The notes: generated by a model not told the origin, from the letters alone. Shown: positions 1 through 8,184, numbered from the stretch's first letter. The stretch is 31,656 bases of DNA from Pseudomonadota bacterium (GCA_022572105.1 JACZWN010000007.1:1-31656), one strand, 5' to 3'. Program-made: numbers and translations.

Positions 1-596
1 TTGACTCCGGTTGCGCTCTTGGCGGCGGAAAGTTCTTCGTAACCGTCGGCGGTCTCGCGCGCCCAGTGGCCCGCCAGCCAGGCGGCCTGGTCGGCCGACA
101 GCCGCGGGTTGTTCTTCATCAGCCGCTCGGCCACCTCGGCCCGCGTCGCATAGGGGCGCAGGCCCGGTGGGTGCTTCAACTCGTCCAGCCATTTGACGAG
201 CCGCTCGGGCGCCGCAGCGGGTGACACCTCGGGCAGGCCAAAGCCTTCGAGGTTGACCAGACGGCGAATGCGCTCGGGCCGCACACCGGCGTACATCATG
301 GCCACGTTGCCGCCCATGCTGTGGCCGATGACCTCGACCGGCCCGAGCTCGCGGGACGCCACGAACCGGGCGACATCCTGCGCCATGTCGGGGTAATCCA
401 TGCCCGGCGTCCAGGGCGAGGCGCCGTGATTGCGCAGGTCCAGCGCCAAGACGCGGCGGGCCGCGGCCAGCCGCTTGGCGACCGCCGCCCAGTTGCGGGC
501 CGAGCCGAACAGCCCGTGCAGGATGACCAGCGGCGGACCGCTTCCGAGGTCGGTGCAGGCCAGCGTCTCGACCATCAGCCCATGCCGCCCGTCCAT
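1..596 (-). CDS. Alpha/beta hydrolase, C-terminus cut by the window edge
   Basis: A minus-strand frame opens at ATG 596 (an internal ATG at 575 is an alternative start) and runs to base 1 without a stop, giving about 198 residues. It shows an early HG oxyanion motif (ILHGLFGS, near residue 27), a conserved LDLRNHG segment, and the nucleophile elbow GHSMGG near residue 92. These are the marks of the alpha/beta hydrolase fold, in a form close to YbfF-type esterases and haloalkane-dehalogenase-like enzymes. The catalytic His and probably the acid lie in the missing C-terminal part. Substrate cannot be inferred. It is divergent from the carboxymuconolactone decarboxylase-like gene, with about 280 bases between them. 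The last 15 or so visible residues look less like the family than the rest. Confidence 0.85.
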   Translation of the reverse strand, partial: MDGRHGLMVETLACTDLGSGPPLVILHGLFGSARNWAAVAKRLAAARRVLALDLRNHGASPWTPGMDYPDMAQDVARFVASRELGPVEVIGHSMGGNVAMMYAGVRPERIRRLVNLEGFGLPEVSPAAAPERLVKWLDELKHPPGLRPYATRAEVAERLMKNNPRLSADQAAWLAGHWARETADGYEELSAAKSATGV

Positions 597-616
597 GGTT
601 CGGCGCCCCCCCCTTT

Positions 617-640
617 GCCGCCCCTTGCGCCGCCCCTTGC
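617..640. repeat. Two tandem 12-bp units in the divergent intergenic region
   Basis: The unit GCCGCCCCTTGC occurs twice in direct succession, followed by a partial third unit. It lies just upstream of the alpha/beta hydrolase start on the minus strand. No function is evident; slippage in GC-rich DNA is enough to explain it. Confidence 0.6.
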
Positions 641-876
641 GCCGCGCCCCGTTTACGCCTCGCGCCCCGACCGGCGCAAGCCCGGATTGGCCGTCGCGGC
701 ACGACGGCGGCAAGAACCCATTGAAACCCTTTGTGTCCCGGGGCCGTTGTGGTGAATATCCGACGGCCGGCGTCGGGGACCCTCGGTCGGCGACCGGCCG
801 TGGGAGGCCGGGACGGTTGCCGTGACCCGAAACGCGCGGCATTGCAAATGGGGGCAAATGGGGAGAGACGAGGACG

Positions 877-1329
877 ATGAGCTCCGAACGATTCGAACGC
901 GGCCTGGAATGCCGCAAGGCGGTCCTGGGCGAAGCCTACGTGGACGCCGCCCTGGCCAAGGCCGACGACTTCAACCGCGATTTCCAGAACATGGTCACCG
1001 AGTATTGCTGGGGCGGGACCTGGGGCCGCGGCGTCCTGACCCGGCAGCAGCGCAGCATCCTGAATCTGGGCATGCTCGCCGCCCTGAACCGCCAGCACGA
1101 GTTCAAGCTGCACTTCAAGGGCGCGCTCAAGAACGGCGTCAGCATCGAGGAAATCCGCGAGATCCTGATCCAGATCGCGGTCTATTGCGGGATTCCGGCC
1201 GGCGTCGAGGCCTTCCGGACCGCCCGCGAGGTCTTCGCCGAGGAGGGCATCGAGGTCGCCGATATGGACGCCCGCGCGCCAAGGGGTGAACCCGGGGGCG
1301 AACCGGGAGGCGAACCGGGGACGGAGTGA
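877..1329 (+). CDS. Carboxymuconolactone decarboxylase-family protein (PcaC-like)
   Basis: The product is 150 residues. The central block has the CMD family pattern: a YCWGGTWGR segment near residue 45, then LNLGMLAALNRQHEFKLH, then HFKGALKNGVSIEEIREILIQIAVYCGIPAG. This resembles 4-carboxymuconolactone decarboxylase (PcaC) more than the peroxidase AhpD, because no CxxC redox pair is present. PcaC acts in protocatechuate breakdown, but many relatives have other or unknown roles. No other pca gene is nearby, so the exact reaction is open. The C-terminus ends in an unusual low-complexity tail of three GEPG-type units. ATG 877 follows a purine-rich stretch (GGGAGAGACGAGG). Its stop overlaps the next gene's ATG by one base, so the two form an operon. 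Confidence 0.85.
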   Translation: MSSERFERGLECRKAVLGEAYVDAALAKADDFNRDFQNMVTEYCWGGTWGRGVLTRQQRSILNLGMLAALNRQHEFKLHFKGALKNGVSIEEIREILIQIAVYCGIPAGVEAFRTAREVFAEEGIEVADMDARAPRGEPGGEPGGEPGTE

Positions 1330-2234
1330 TGAACGGCATCGGTCTCGGCTTCATCGGCCTCGGCCAGATGGGCGGTCCCATGGCCGCCAACATCGCGCGA
1401 GGCGGTTTCGAGCTGAGCGTCTTCGACCAGGCCGGGACGGCCGGGCGCGCCCCCGAGGGCGCGGCCGTCGCCGCCTCGGTGGAGGACGTCGCGGCGCGCG
1501 CGGATACCGTGTTCCTGTCGCTGCCGGACGGACCGGCCTCCATCGCGGTGGCGCGCCAGATCGCCGCCGCCGAGGCGCGCCGCGCCACGGTGGTGGTGGA
1601 CCTTTCCACCATCGGCCCCGGCGCCGCCCGCGAGGCCGCCGAGATCCTGGGCGCGGCCGGGCTCACCTACATCGACGCACCCGTGAGCGGCGGCCAGGCC
1701 GGCGCCCGGGCGGCGACCATCACGGTGATGTGGGCCGGGCCGGGCGAAGAGCTGGAGCGGCACCGGGACGTGCTCCTGTCGTTCTGCAGGAACCCGTTCC
1801 ACGTCGGCCACGCGCCGGGACAGGGCCAGGCACTCAAGATCATCAACAATTTCCTGTCCGGCACGGCCATGGCGGCGACCTCGGAGGCCGTGCTCTACGG
1901 TCTCGCCCAAGGCCTCGACATGGAGACCATGCTGGAGGTGATCAACGTCTCCACCGGCGCGAACTCGGCGACCCGGGACAAGTTCCCGAACCGCATCGTG
2001 ACCGGCAGCTTCGATGCCGGGTTCAAGACCAAGCTGCTCGCCAAGGACATCCGGCTCTATCTGGACGACGCCCGCGCCGCCCAGGTGTCCGTTACCCTGG
2101 GCAACGCGGTCAGCGACGTCTGGACGCGTTGCGACAAGGCCCTGCCCGACAGCGACTTCACCCGCGTCTACCAGTTCATCCGCGACCTTGGTGGCAGCTC
2201 ATCTCGGGGGCGTAGCCAATCTCAAGGGCGGTAG
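1329..2234 (+). CDS. NAD(P)-dependent oxidoreductase, 3-hydroxyisobutyrate dehydrogenase family
   Basis: This 301-residue protein begins with the dinucleotide-binding motif GFIGLGQMGGPMAANI (residues 7-22). It continues with DLSTIGPG and the substrate-site segment DAPVSGGQAGA, and carries the family's catalytic lysine in ALKIINNF (K170). An N-terminal Rossmann domain followed by an all-helical C-terminal domain is the beta-hydroxyacid dehydrogenase layout. Such enzymes oxidise 3-hydroxyisobutyrate, tartronate semialdehyde-type compounds or related acids; which one is unknown. A GTG one codon upstream (1326) is possible, but ATG 1329 overlaps the preceding stop in a TGATG junction. The last ten or so residues (RGRSQSQGR) come from a tandem repeat at the 3' end and are probably not part of the ancestral protein. 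Confidence 0.9.
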   Translation: MNGIGLGFIGLGQMGGPMAANIARGGFELSVFDQAGTAGRAPEGAAVAASVEDVAARADTVFLSLPDGPASIAVARQIAAAEARRATVVVDLSTIGPGAAREAAEILGAAGLTYIDAPVSGGQAGARAATITVMWAGPGEELERHRDVLLSFCRNPFHVGHAPGQGQALKIINNFLSGTAMAATSEAVLYGLAQGLDMETMLEVINVSTGANSATRDKFPNRIVTGSFDAGFKTKLLAKDIRLYLDDARAAQVSVTLGNAVSDVWTRCDKALPDSDFTRVYQFIRDLGGSSSRGRSQSQGR

Positions 2235-2250
2235 CCAATCTCAAGGAGCG
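2212..2250. repeat. Tandem 19/20-bp duplication at the end of the dehydrogenase gene
   Basis: GTAGCCAATCTCAAGGGCG (2212-2230) is followed at once by GTAGCCAATCTCAAGGAGCG (2231-2250). Because the unit is not a multiple of three, the first copy is read as codons and the second supplies the TAG stop of the dehydrogenase. The second unit runs into a degenerate copy of the hairpin repeat found elsewhere in the window. Confidence 0.85.
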
Positions 2251-2262
2251 TTGCTATAAGGC
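2239..2262 (-). repeat. Degenerate copy of the interspersed hairpin repeat (copy G)
   Basis: Read on the minus strand, this stretch contains CAACGCTCCTTG, identical over 12 bases to the core of the copy at 16372. It is flanked by TTATAG and AGAT in place of the usual TTAT and GTAT. It lies between the dehydrogenase stop and the next start. The match is short, so this copy is less certain than the others. Confidence 0.5.
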
Positions 2263-2265
2263 GCT

Positions 2266-2601
2266 ATGATTCGCTGTTTGTTGTTCGCCGGATTGTTGTG
2301 GACCGTCGCCGGGGTCGCGGGCCTGGGTTCGGGCCAGGCGCTCGCGGCCGGGCGTTATTTCGTGCAGCTCGCCTCGGTGAAATCCGACGACGGGGCCCGG
2401 AAGGAGTGGGCGCGCATGCGGCGCGCGCACCCCGACCTCCTCGGCGACCTGGAGCTGAACGTTCAGTCGGCCGACCTGGGCGAGCGAGGCATTTTCTTCC
2501 GCATCCGCACCGGGCCGTTCCCCAACCGGGCGACCGCCCAGGACATGTGCTGGCAGATCAAGGCGGCCAAGCTCGGCTGCCTGGTGGTGCTCGACAAGTG
2601 A
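2266..2601 (+). CDS. Small exported SPOR-domain protein
   Basis: The product is 111 residues. Residues 1-27 form a signal peptide with a basic N-terminus, a hydrophobic core and a likely AxA cleavage site (ALAAG). The mature part starts YFVQLASVKSDDGARKEWARM and continues to GIFFRIRTGPFPNRATAQDMC. This is the SPOR pattern, a roughly 75-residue domain that binds denuded glycan strands of peptidoglycan, often at division sites. Here the domain is nearly the whole mature protein, so it is a stand-alone periplasmic SPOR protein rather than a DedD/FtsN-type anchored one. It is convergent with the HAD gene, with only 17 bases between them and no visible terminator. Confidence 0.8.
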   Translation: MIRCLLFAGLLWTVAGVAGLGSGQALAAGRYFVQLASVKSDDGARKEWARMRRAHPDLLGDLELNVQSADLGERGIFFRIRTGPFPNRATAQDMCWQIKAAKLGCLVVLDK

Positions 2602-2618
2602 CCGACTAGGCGGTGGCG

Positions 2619-3239
2619 CTATCTTGCGGGTCGCCCGGTGATGCCGAGGTCGCGAAGCTTTTCCTTGAGCGCCTCGATCCCCACGGCATGGTGGGCGCCG
2701 AGGCCGAGGTTCCTGGCCGCCTCCACGTTCCTCATCGTGTCATCGAAGAAGGCAATGGCCTCGGGCCGGCACCCCAGTTCCTCCACCACGTGCTCGTAGA
2801 CCCGCGGATCGGGTTTCAACAGTCCGATCTCGTGGGAGGCGAAGCATCGGCCGAAGTGGCGGCCCAACCCCATGTCGTGGCGAATACGGCGCCAATAGGC
2901 CACGTTCATGTTGGTGAGGCAGGCGAGGGAGAAGTCGCCGGCAAGCGTGGCAAGCAGCTCGAGGGCGCCCTGATAGGGCCCGCGCGTCCAAGTCTCGAAC
3001 CGGGCGAGAAACTCTGACGGATCGATGGCGAGGCCCCACTCGGCGGTGAAGGCGGGCGCAAACTCCTCGAGTGTGCAGGCACCGGTCTCGAGGCGCTGCA
3101 GGGACGGCGACTCGGGCCACAGCCGCCGTATCTCTTCCAGGCCATAGCGCCCCTCGGTAAGAGCGTGGAGCGACTCCACGCCGGCATAGTCCAGAAGAAC
3201 GCCCCCCAGATCGAACAGCAGAACCTCGGGCCGTCCCAT
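2619..3239 (-). CDS. HAD-superfamily hydrolase, YihX-like
   Basis: This protein is 206 residues from ATG 3239. Motif I is LLFDLGGVLLDYAG, with nucleophile D10. Motif II is the Thr of CLTNMN, motif III is the Lys of LLKPDPRVYEHV, and motif IV is FFDDTMRNVEAARNLG. This order and the length fit HAD class IA phosphatases of the YihX (sugar phosphatase) type. The substrate is unknown. The frame stays open upstream to 3326, but the conserved part begins at MGRPEVLLFD, and an AGGGGG Shine-Dalgarno lies about six bases upstream of ATG 3239; the ATG at 3245 is too close to it. It is separated from the upstream acyltransferase gene by a copy of the hairpin repeat. Confidence 0.85.
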   Translation of the reverse strand: MGRPEVLLFDLGGVLLDYAGVESLHALTEGRYGLEEIRRLWPESPSLQRLETGACTLEEFAPAFTAEWGLAIDPSEFLARFETWTRGPYQGALELLATLAGDFSLACLTNMNVAYWRRIRHDMGLGRHFGRCFASHEIGLLKPDPRVYEHVVEELGCRPEAIAFFDDTMRNVEAARNLGLGAHHAVGIEALKEKLRDLGITGRPAR

Positions 3240-3380
3240 TTTCATCCCCCTGGTGGCTGGTGCTTCAACCGCGACCACCGGCCGATTCGCCGGAGGGCGT
3301 CGGAAAACCTTGACGATGTCCCGCATCGCCCGCGGCTTCCCTCCTACCCGCCCGTTGGCCCGTGCGATCGCCCGCGCGAT

Positions 3381-3414
3381 CTCTATGGGTCATTATCAGC
3401 GCTCCTTGGTATAA
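3381..3414 (+). repeat. Interspersed hairpin repeat, copy A
   Basis: The copy has the 5' block CTCTATGGGTCAT, left arm TATCAG, loop CGCTCC and right arm TTGGTA, then TAA. The arms pair over six bases if G-U pairs are allowed. Read on the minus strand, it encodes the last residues (YTKER) and the stop of the LpxL-type acyltransferase gene. Confidence 0.8.
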
Positions 3415-4286
3415 GCCGCTTCCGGCCAGCGCCGGTGCAGCCACAGCCAGTCCTCGGGCTTGGCCCGGATCCAGCCTTCGAGGATGCGATTGAGCTCCGC
3501 CGTGAGCCGCGCCACGTCCTCCTGGCGGTTGCCCGTCCCGGGCGGCGTGAGCGGCCCCTGTGCGGTCATGCGGAAGCGCCCCGGCCCGGTTCGTTCCATG
3601 CGCACCGCCACCAGCGGGCAGCCGAAGCGCAGCGCGAGCTGTGCCGGCGCCGTCGTGGTCATGGCCTCGATCCCGAAGAACGGGACCGGGATGCCGTTGT
3701 TCATCTTCTGGTCGAAGAGCAGGCCGAGGACGCGGTCCGAGCGCAGGACCTCGATCGCCTTCTTCGCCCCGGTCATGCCCTTGGGCGTGCGCTCGCCTCC
3801 AGCCGCGCCGCGCAACCGGTCGATGAGCGGACGCACCAGGGGATTGTTCGGCTCGCGCACGACGCCGGTGGTGTCGATGCCGCGCTGGGCCGCAGCGCCC
3901 ACCAAGACCTCCCAATTGGCGAGGTGGGCCGCGGCGATAATCCCCGCCTTGCTTTTGTCGCGCAGGGTCAGCACCGGGTCCATGTCGACCCAGGGCACGC
4001 GTCCGCTCTCGACCTCGGTGATGCGGAGCAGATGCGGGTACTCCGCCGCTACCCGCCCCAGGTTGTCCCACATGCCGCGCACGATGCGCTCGATCTCGGC
4101 CGCGCCCATGTCCGGGAACACCAGACGCAGGTTGCGCCGCGCCCGCGCGCTCACCGGCAGGCGCGGACCGATGCCGCGTCCGAGAAAGCCGCCGAGGTTG
4201 GAGGCCGCGTCCACGCTCAAGAGCCGGAGCACGGCGACCGCGACCGCGAAGCCGAGCGCTTCGAAAACGTGCCGGAGCCGCTTCAT
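3396..4286 (-). CDS. Lipid A biosynthesis acyltransferase, LpxL/HtrB family
   Basis: From ATG 4286 the protein is 296 residues. A short hydrophobic N-terminal segment (about residues 8-23) would anchor it in the inner membrane. The catalytic H(X)4E motif is HLANWE (H121 to E126), followed by the family segments VREPNNPLVRPLIDRLR, DQKMNNGIPVPFFG and WLWLHRRW. LpxL-type enzymes add secondary acyl chains to lipid A from acyl-ACP. The gene lies directly downstream of lpxK, which supports a lipid A role. A GTG start at 4337 would overlap lpxK by 11 bases; ATG 4286 fits the usual N-terminus better, although no strong Shine-Dalgarno is seen. The last five codons come from a hairpin repeat rather than family sequence. 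Confidence 0.88.
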   Translation of the reverse strand: MKRLRHVFEALGFAVAVAVLRLLSVDAASNLGGFLGRGIGPRLPVSARARRNLRLVFPDMGAAEIERIVRGMWDNLGRVAAEYPHLLRITEVESGRVPWVDMDPVLTLRDKSKAGIIAAAHLANWEVLVGAAAQRGIDTTGVVREPNNPLVRPLIDRLRGAAGGERTPKGMTGAKKAIEVLRSDRVLGLLFDQKMNNGIPVPFFGIEAMTTTAPAQLALRFGCPLVAVRMERTGPGRFRMTAQGPLTPPGTGNRQEDVARLTAELNRILEGWIRAKPEDWLWLHRRWPEAAYTKER

Positions 4287-4326
4287 CGCGGTCGCACCGC
4301 CGGGTGTTTCACGCCGATCTCGCCGA

Positions 4327-5310
4327 TCATCGGGCACATACCCGGTCGAGGAGTGCGTCGAGCGCCTCGGGCTCGCGCCACTCGACGGCCACGGCCAGCA
4401 CCTCGATTCCCTCGCGCAGCTCGGACGACAGGCGCACCGCGTCCTTCTCGGTGGTCACGGCGCAAGCGTCCAGGGCCGCTGCGCGCGCACGCAAGGACTC
4501 GATCTCGGCCGGCGCGTAGGCGTGGTGGTCGGGGAAGGTCCGCGTCTCGACGACCTTGGCGCCCAGGTCCGCGAGGGTCGCGAAGAACTTCTCCGGCCGT
4601 CCGATGCCGGCAAAGGCCAAGACCATGCGTCCGGCCAGGCGTTCGCTGCCGGGGCGCGGTGCCAGCCGGGCGGTGAGCAACGCCGGGCCACCATCCGGGC
4701 GTGCGTCCAGGCGCGCGCCCAGGTCCCGTCGTTCGGGGCCGAGCCCCCCCCCCGCCTCGGCCCGGGTCAGGCCGCCGGGCACGGTCTCGCGCAGGGGGCC
4801 CGCCGGCATGACCCGTCCGTTGCCGAAGCCGTAGGCGCCGTCGATCACGACGAGCGAGAGGTCCTTGGCGAGCGAGGGGTTCTGGAAGCCGTCGTCCATG
4901 ACGATGACCTCGGCCCCCGCGGTGGCCGCGGCGCGCGCCCCGGCGGCGCGGTCGCGCGCGACCCACGTGGGTGCCGCCCGGGCCAGCAGCAGTGCCTCGT
5001 CGCCGACCTGCGCGGCCGTATCGCGGGCGGGATCGACCCGGTGCGGTCCCGAGACTCGGCCGCCGTAGCCGCGGGTCAGACACTGGACCTTGCAGCCACG
5101 CGCGCCGAGCGCCTCGATGAGGGCGATGGCGACGGGAGTCTTGCCGGCGCCGCCGGCCACCAGGTTGCCGACGCAAACGACGGGGATACCGACCGAGGCC
5201 GGGTGCGCGAGCGCCCGGCGCAGGCGCCCGGCCAGATCGTAACCCGTGCCCAGCGGCGCGAGCAACGTGGCCAGCGCGCCATCGTCGGTCCAGAAGTCAG
5301 GCGCGCGCAT
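4327..5310 (-). CDS. lpxK: Tetraacyldisaccharide 4'-kinase LpxK
   Basis: This 327-residue protein matches LpxK in length and order. It has an N-terminal APDFW segment, a Walker A motif GNLVAGGAGKTP (residues 48-59), the CLTRGYGG block (about 77-84) and the DDGFQ motif (139-143) with the catalytic and metal-binding acids. LpxK phosphorylates the 4' position of the lipid A disaccharide at the inner membrane, late in lipid A synthesis. Its start overlaps the end of the DUF374 gene by 14 bases, so translation is probably coupled. The usual neighbour waaA (KDO transferase), often found between the DUF374 gene and lpxK in alphaproteobacteria, is absent here. Confidence 0.95.
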   Translation of the reverse strand: MRAPDFWTDDGALATLLAPLGTGYDLAGRLRRALAHPASVGIPVVCVGNLVAGGAGKTPVAIALIEALGARGCKVQCLTRGYGGRVSGPHRVDPARDTAAQVGDEALLLARAAPTWVARDRAAGARAAATAGAEVIVMDDGFQNPSLAKDLSLVVIDGAYGFGNGRVMPAGPLRETVPGGLTRAEAGGGLGPERRDLGARLDARPDGGPALLTARLAPRPGSERLAGRMVLAFAGIGRPEKFFATLADLGAKVVETRTFPDHHAYAPAEIESLRARAAALDACAVTTEKDAVRLSSELREGIEVLAVAVEWREPEALDALLDRVCAR

Positions 5311-6031
5311 CGCCGGCCCGCTCCTCGGCCGGTCGCTCCGCCGCGGGCCCGATCGCGCGCCGCCCGAAGCACCGGTCGGCCTCGGCGGTCAATTCGTTCA
5401 GGCGGTCCTCGAGCATGAGGCGCAGGCGCTCGATATCGGTATCGTCCGCCGCGCGCGGCACCTCGATCGGCTCGCCCCAGACGATGACGCCGCGGCCGAA
5501 GGGAAACGCGAGGCAGAAGCGGTCCCAGCTGCCCAGGACCCGACGCCGCTTGGCCGCGCCCGAGATCGGCAGCAACGCGACGCCGGCGAGCTGGGCCGCC
5601 TTGATCGCGCCCATCTTGGCGCGCATGCGCGGGCCGCGCGGGCCGTCCGGCGTGATCGCGACGTTCTTCCCCTCGGCCAGCAGGCGCTGCATGCTCCTGA
5701 GCGCCGTGACTCCGCCGCGCTTGCTCGATCCGGCCACGGTCCGGATGCCCAGGGCGGCCAGCGCGCGCGCGACCAATACGCCGTCGCGATGCTCCGAGAT
5801 CAGAATATGGACGGCCGACTCCGGCGCCAGCGCCGCGCGCATGAGCAACATGCGGCCGTGCCAGAAGCAGGCGATGAAAGGCCGCCCGCTGGATAAAAGC
5901 CGCTCCGTCGACGGCGGGCGGACGACCGTCCACTGCGTGGTCATATGGACCAGGCGAATGTAGAGCGCCACCAGCCAGGCCAGCGCGGACTGGACGGGCT
6001 CGCTACGCAGCAGGCGCTTGCCGGAAATCAT
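5297..6031 (-). CDS. DUF374 lysophospholipid acyltransferase-family protein
   Basis: The product is 244 residues. An N-terminal hydrophobic stretch (about residues 15-30) is followed by the acyltransferase motif FWHGRMLLM (H58), then ISEHRDG (79-84) and the ITPDGPRGPR block (126-135), which together define the DUF374/LPLAT family. The family is predicted to move acyl chains and is commonly encoded beside lipid A or KDO genes, as here. The precise acceptor is unknown. The C-terminus is an Ala/Arg/Glu-rich tail that overlaps the start of lpxK. The gene sits 50 bases downstream of msbA in the same direction and is probably co-transcribed with it. Confidence 0.88.
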   Translation of the reverse strand: MISGKRLLRSEPVQSALAWLVALYIRLVHMTTQWTVVRPPSTERLLSSGRPFIACFWHGRMLLMRAALAPESAVHILISEHRDGVLVARALAALGIRTVAGSSKRGGVTALRSMQRLLAEGKNVAITPDGPRGPRMRAKMGAIKAAQLAGVALLPISGAAKRRRVLGSWDRFCLAFPFGRGVIVWGEPIEVPRAADDTDIERLRLMLEDRLNELTAEADRCFGRRAIGPAAERPAEERAGDARA

Positions 6032-6083
6032 GGATCGGGCCGGGCCCGGCGGCGGTCGCGCGGCACGGTGCGACGCGCGGCGG

Positions 6084-7955
6084 TCATGTCCCGGACCCGG
6101 CGCTCGCGCGGGCGCGCGGGCTCTCGATCGCGACCGCGGTTTCCTCCTGGGCGAACTGCGACGCGTAGAGCCGCGCGTAGGTGCCCGCGCGCCGCAGTAG
6201 CTCGGCGTGGCTCCCGGATTCGACGATCCGGCCGTCCTCGATCACGTAGATGATGTCCGCGCCGATCACGGTCGAGAGGCGGTGAGCGATGACCAGCGTG
6301 GTCCGCCCGGCCATGAGCTGCGCGAGCGCCTGTTGCACCTGTCGCTCGGATTCGCCGTCGAGCGACGAGGTCGCCTCGTCGAGCAGGAGGATCGGCGCGT
6401 TCTTGAGCGTGGCGCGCGCGATGGCGATGCGTTGGCGCTGGCCGCCGGAGAGCGCCTCGCCGCGCACACCGACGGGCGTGTCGAGCCCCTGCGGCAATTC
6501 CGCGATGAAGTCGTCGGCGCCGGCGGTGGCGGCGGCGGCGGCGATCTCCGCCTCGCTCGCCCCGAGCCGGCCGTAGGCAATGTTGGCGCGGATCGTGTCG
6601 TCGAACAACAGGATCTCCTGGCTGACCAGCGCGATCTGCGCGCGCAGGGAGGCAAGGGTCACTGCGCGCAGGTCCTGGCCGTCGATCATGACCCTGCCCT
6701 CGTCCACGTCGTAGAGCCGGGGGATGAGGTTCATGATCGTCGACTTGCCCGCCCCCGAGGGTCCGACCAGCGCCACGGTCTTGCCGGCCGGGATCTCGAG
6801 ATCGATCCGATGGAGCGCCGGGCTCACCGCATCGTGGGAGCCTGCCGCATCGTAGGAAAAGGTGACGTTCTGAAAGGTGATGGCGCCGCCCTCGACTTTG
6901 AGCGGCGCGGCTTGCGGCGCGTCGCGGATCTCCGGCTCGCGGTCGAGCAGCGCGAAGACGCGGACCGCCGCGGCCAGGCCCTCCTGCAGGTTGGCGTTCA
7001 GCCTGGCCAGGCGCTTGACCGGCTCGTAGGCGAGCAAGAGGGCGGTTATGAAGGCGAAGAAGGAGCCCGGCGCCTTGGCGCCGGCGATCACTTGGCTCCC
7101 GCCATAGAGGATGACCGCGACGATGGCCAGGCCGCCGAGGACCTCCATGATCGGGTGCAGCGCGCTACGCGTGCGCGCGCCCTTGTAGTGGAGCCCGAAG
7201 ACCGCCTCGATCGCCCGTGCCGCGCGGACGTTCTCGTAGGCCTCCATGGCATAGGCCTTGACGTAGCGCACGCCCTGGAAGGTCTCGTCGAGCAGCGTCG
7301 TCAGTTGCCCGACCTGGGCCTGGGTGCGGTCGGAGACCTTGCGCATGCGCCGGCCGATGCGCACGATCGGGAAGATCGCGGTCGGGAACACCGCGACGGC
7401 GATCAGCGCGAGGCGCCAATCCTCGTAGAATAAGACCCCGACGAGCGCCAGCGTGGTGAGTGAGTCCTTGCCGAGGCCGACCAGGGTGCTGGCGACGGCG
7501 TTGCGTAAGAGGTTGATGTCGTTGATGAAGTGGGCGATCAACTCGCCCGGGGAGGTGCGGTTGAAGAAGGCGAGGTCGGCGCCGATCACGCGCTCGTAGA
7601 GGTTCCGCTGCATATCGGCCACGATGCGCAGTCCGACGTAGCTCATCAGCACCGCCTGCCCGTAGCCGGCGAACCCCTTGGCGGTAAAGACGGCGAGCGC
7701 GGCGAGAGCCAGGGGCAGCAGCATCTCCTCTTGGCGGTTCATGAAGACGTCGTCGACGATCGGCTTGATGAGCTGGGTGAAGGCCGCCGTGCTCAGCGCG
7801 ACCACGACCATGCACGACAGCGCCGCCACGATCCGCGCCATAAGCGACCGCACGTATTCGCGGAACAGCCGCTTGACCAGCGTCCGCGTCGTCTGGTCGA
7901 GGCGAACCGCGCCCGGGCGCTGGCTGGTGTGGGACGGGGTTTTCTGCTTGGACAA
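6084..7955 (-). CDS. msbA: MsbA-type ABC transporter (lipid A/lipid flippase), fused permease-ATPase
   Basis: An N-terminal six-helix exporter domain (about residues 30-330) precedes an ATPase domain. That domain has Walker A GPSGAGKST (about residue 396), signature LSGGQRQR (about 500), Walker B ILLLDEATSSLD (about 521) and the H-loop IAHRLST. This single-chain half-transporter acts as a homodimer. Location beside lpxK and an LpxL-type gene points to MsbA, which flips lipid A-core across the inner membrane. The frame is open to ATG 8099, but the first 48 codons are Arg-rich and unlike the family. TTG 7955, giving LSKQKTPSH, is my best start; ATG 8057 is an alternative, and no Shine-Dalgarno decides between them. 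The C-terminus ends in a short Arg/Ala/Ser tail. Confidence 0.88.
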   Translation of the reverse strand: MSKQKTPSHTSQRPGAVRLDQTTRTLVKRLFREYVRSLMARIVAALSCMVVVALSTAAFTQLIKPIVDDVFMNRQEEMLLPLALAALAVFTAKGFAGYGQAVLMSYVGLRIVADMQRNLYERVIGADLAFFNRTSPGELIAHFINDINLLRNAVASTLVGLGKDSLTTLALVGVLFYEDWRLALIAVAVFPTAIFPIVRIGRRMRKVSDRTQAQVGQLTTLLDETFQGVRYVKAYAMEAYENVRAARAIEAVFGLHYKGARTRSALHPIMEVLGGLAIVAVILYGGSQVIAGAKAPGSFFAFITALLLAYEPVKRLARLNANLQEGLAAAVRVFALLDREPEIRDAPQAAPLKVEGGAITFQNVTFSYDAAGSHDAVSPALHRIDLEIPAGKTVALVGPSGAGKSTIMNLIPRLYDVDEGRVMIDGQDLRAVTLASLRAQIALVSQEILLFDDTIRANIAYGRLGASEAEIAAAAATAGADDFIAELPQGLDTPVGVRGEALSGGQRQRIAIARATLKNAPILLLDEATSSLDGESERQVQQALAQLMAGRTTLVIAHRLSTVIGADIIYVIEDGRIVESGSHAELLRRAGTYARLYASQFAQEETAVAIESPRARASAGSGT

Positions 7956-8184
7956 GGGGCGGCCGTCGAAGCTGTGGACGATTGCTGTTTCGCGCGCCAA
8001 GATAACATGCGCGGCGCGGACACGCCTAGTGGCCCGATGCCGAAGGAGGGTTTCCATCCGTCGGCTGAACCGGCCCGCCAGCGTATGTTTACGCCGCAAT
8101 CCGCCGACGTGTCAAAAACCTCCCCGATAGGCGATAGAGTATGGGCACTATCCGCCGCCATCGATGCTGGGATACGGTCCCGCC

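Noticed and set aside
3165..5896. Long plus-strand frames opposite the lipid A genes
   Set aside because: They are antisense shadows in GC-rich DNA; the minus-strand genes carry all conserved motifs.
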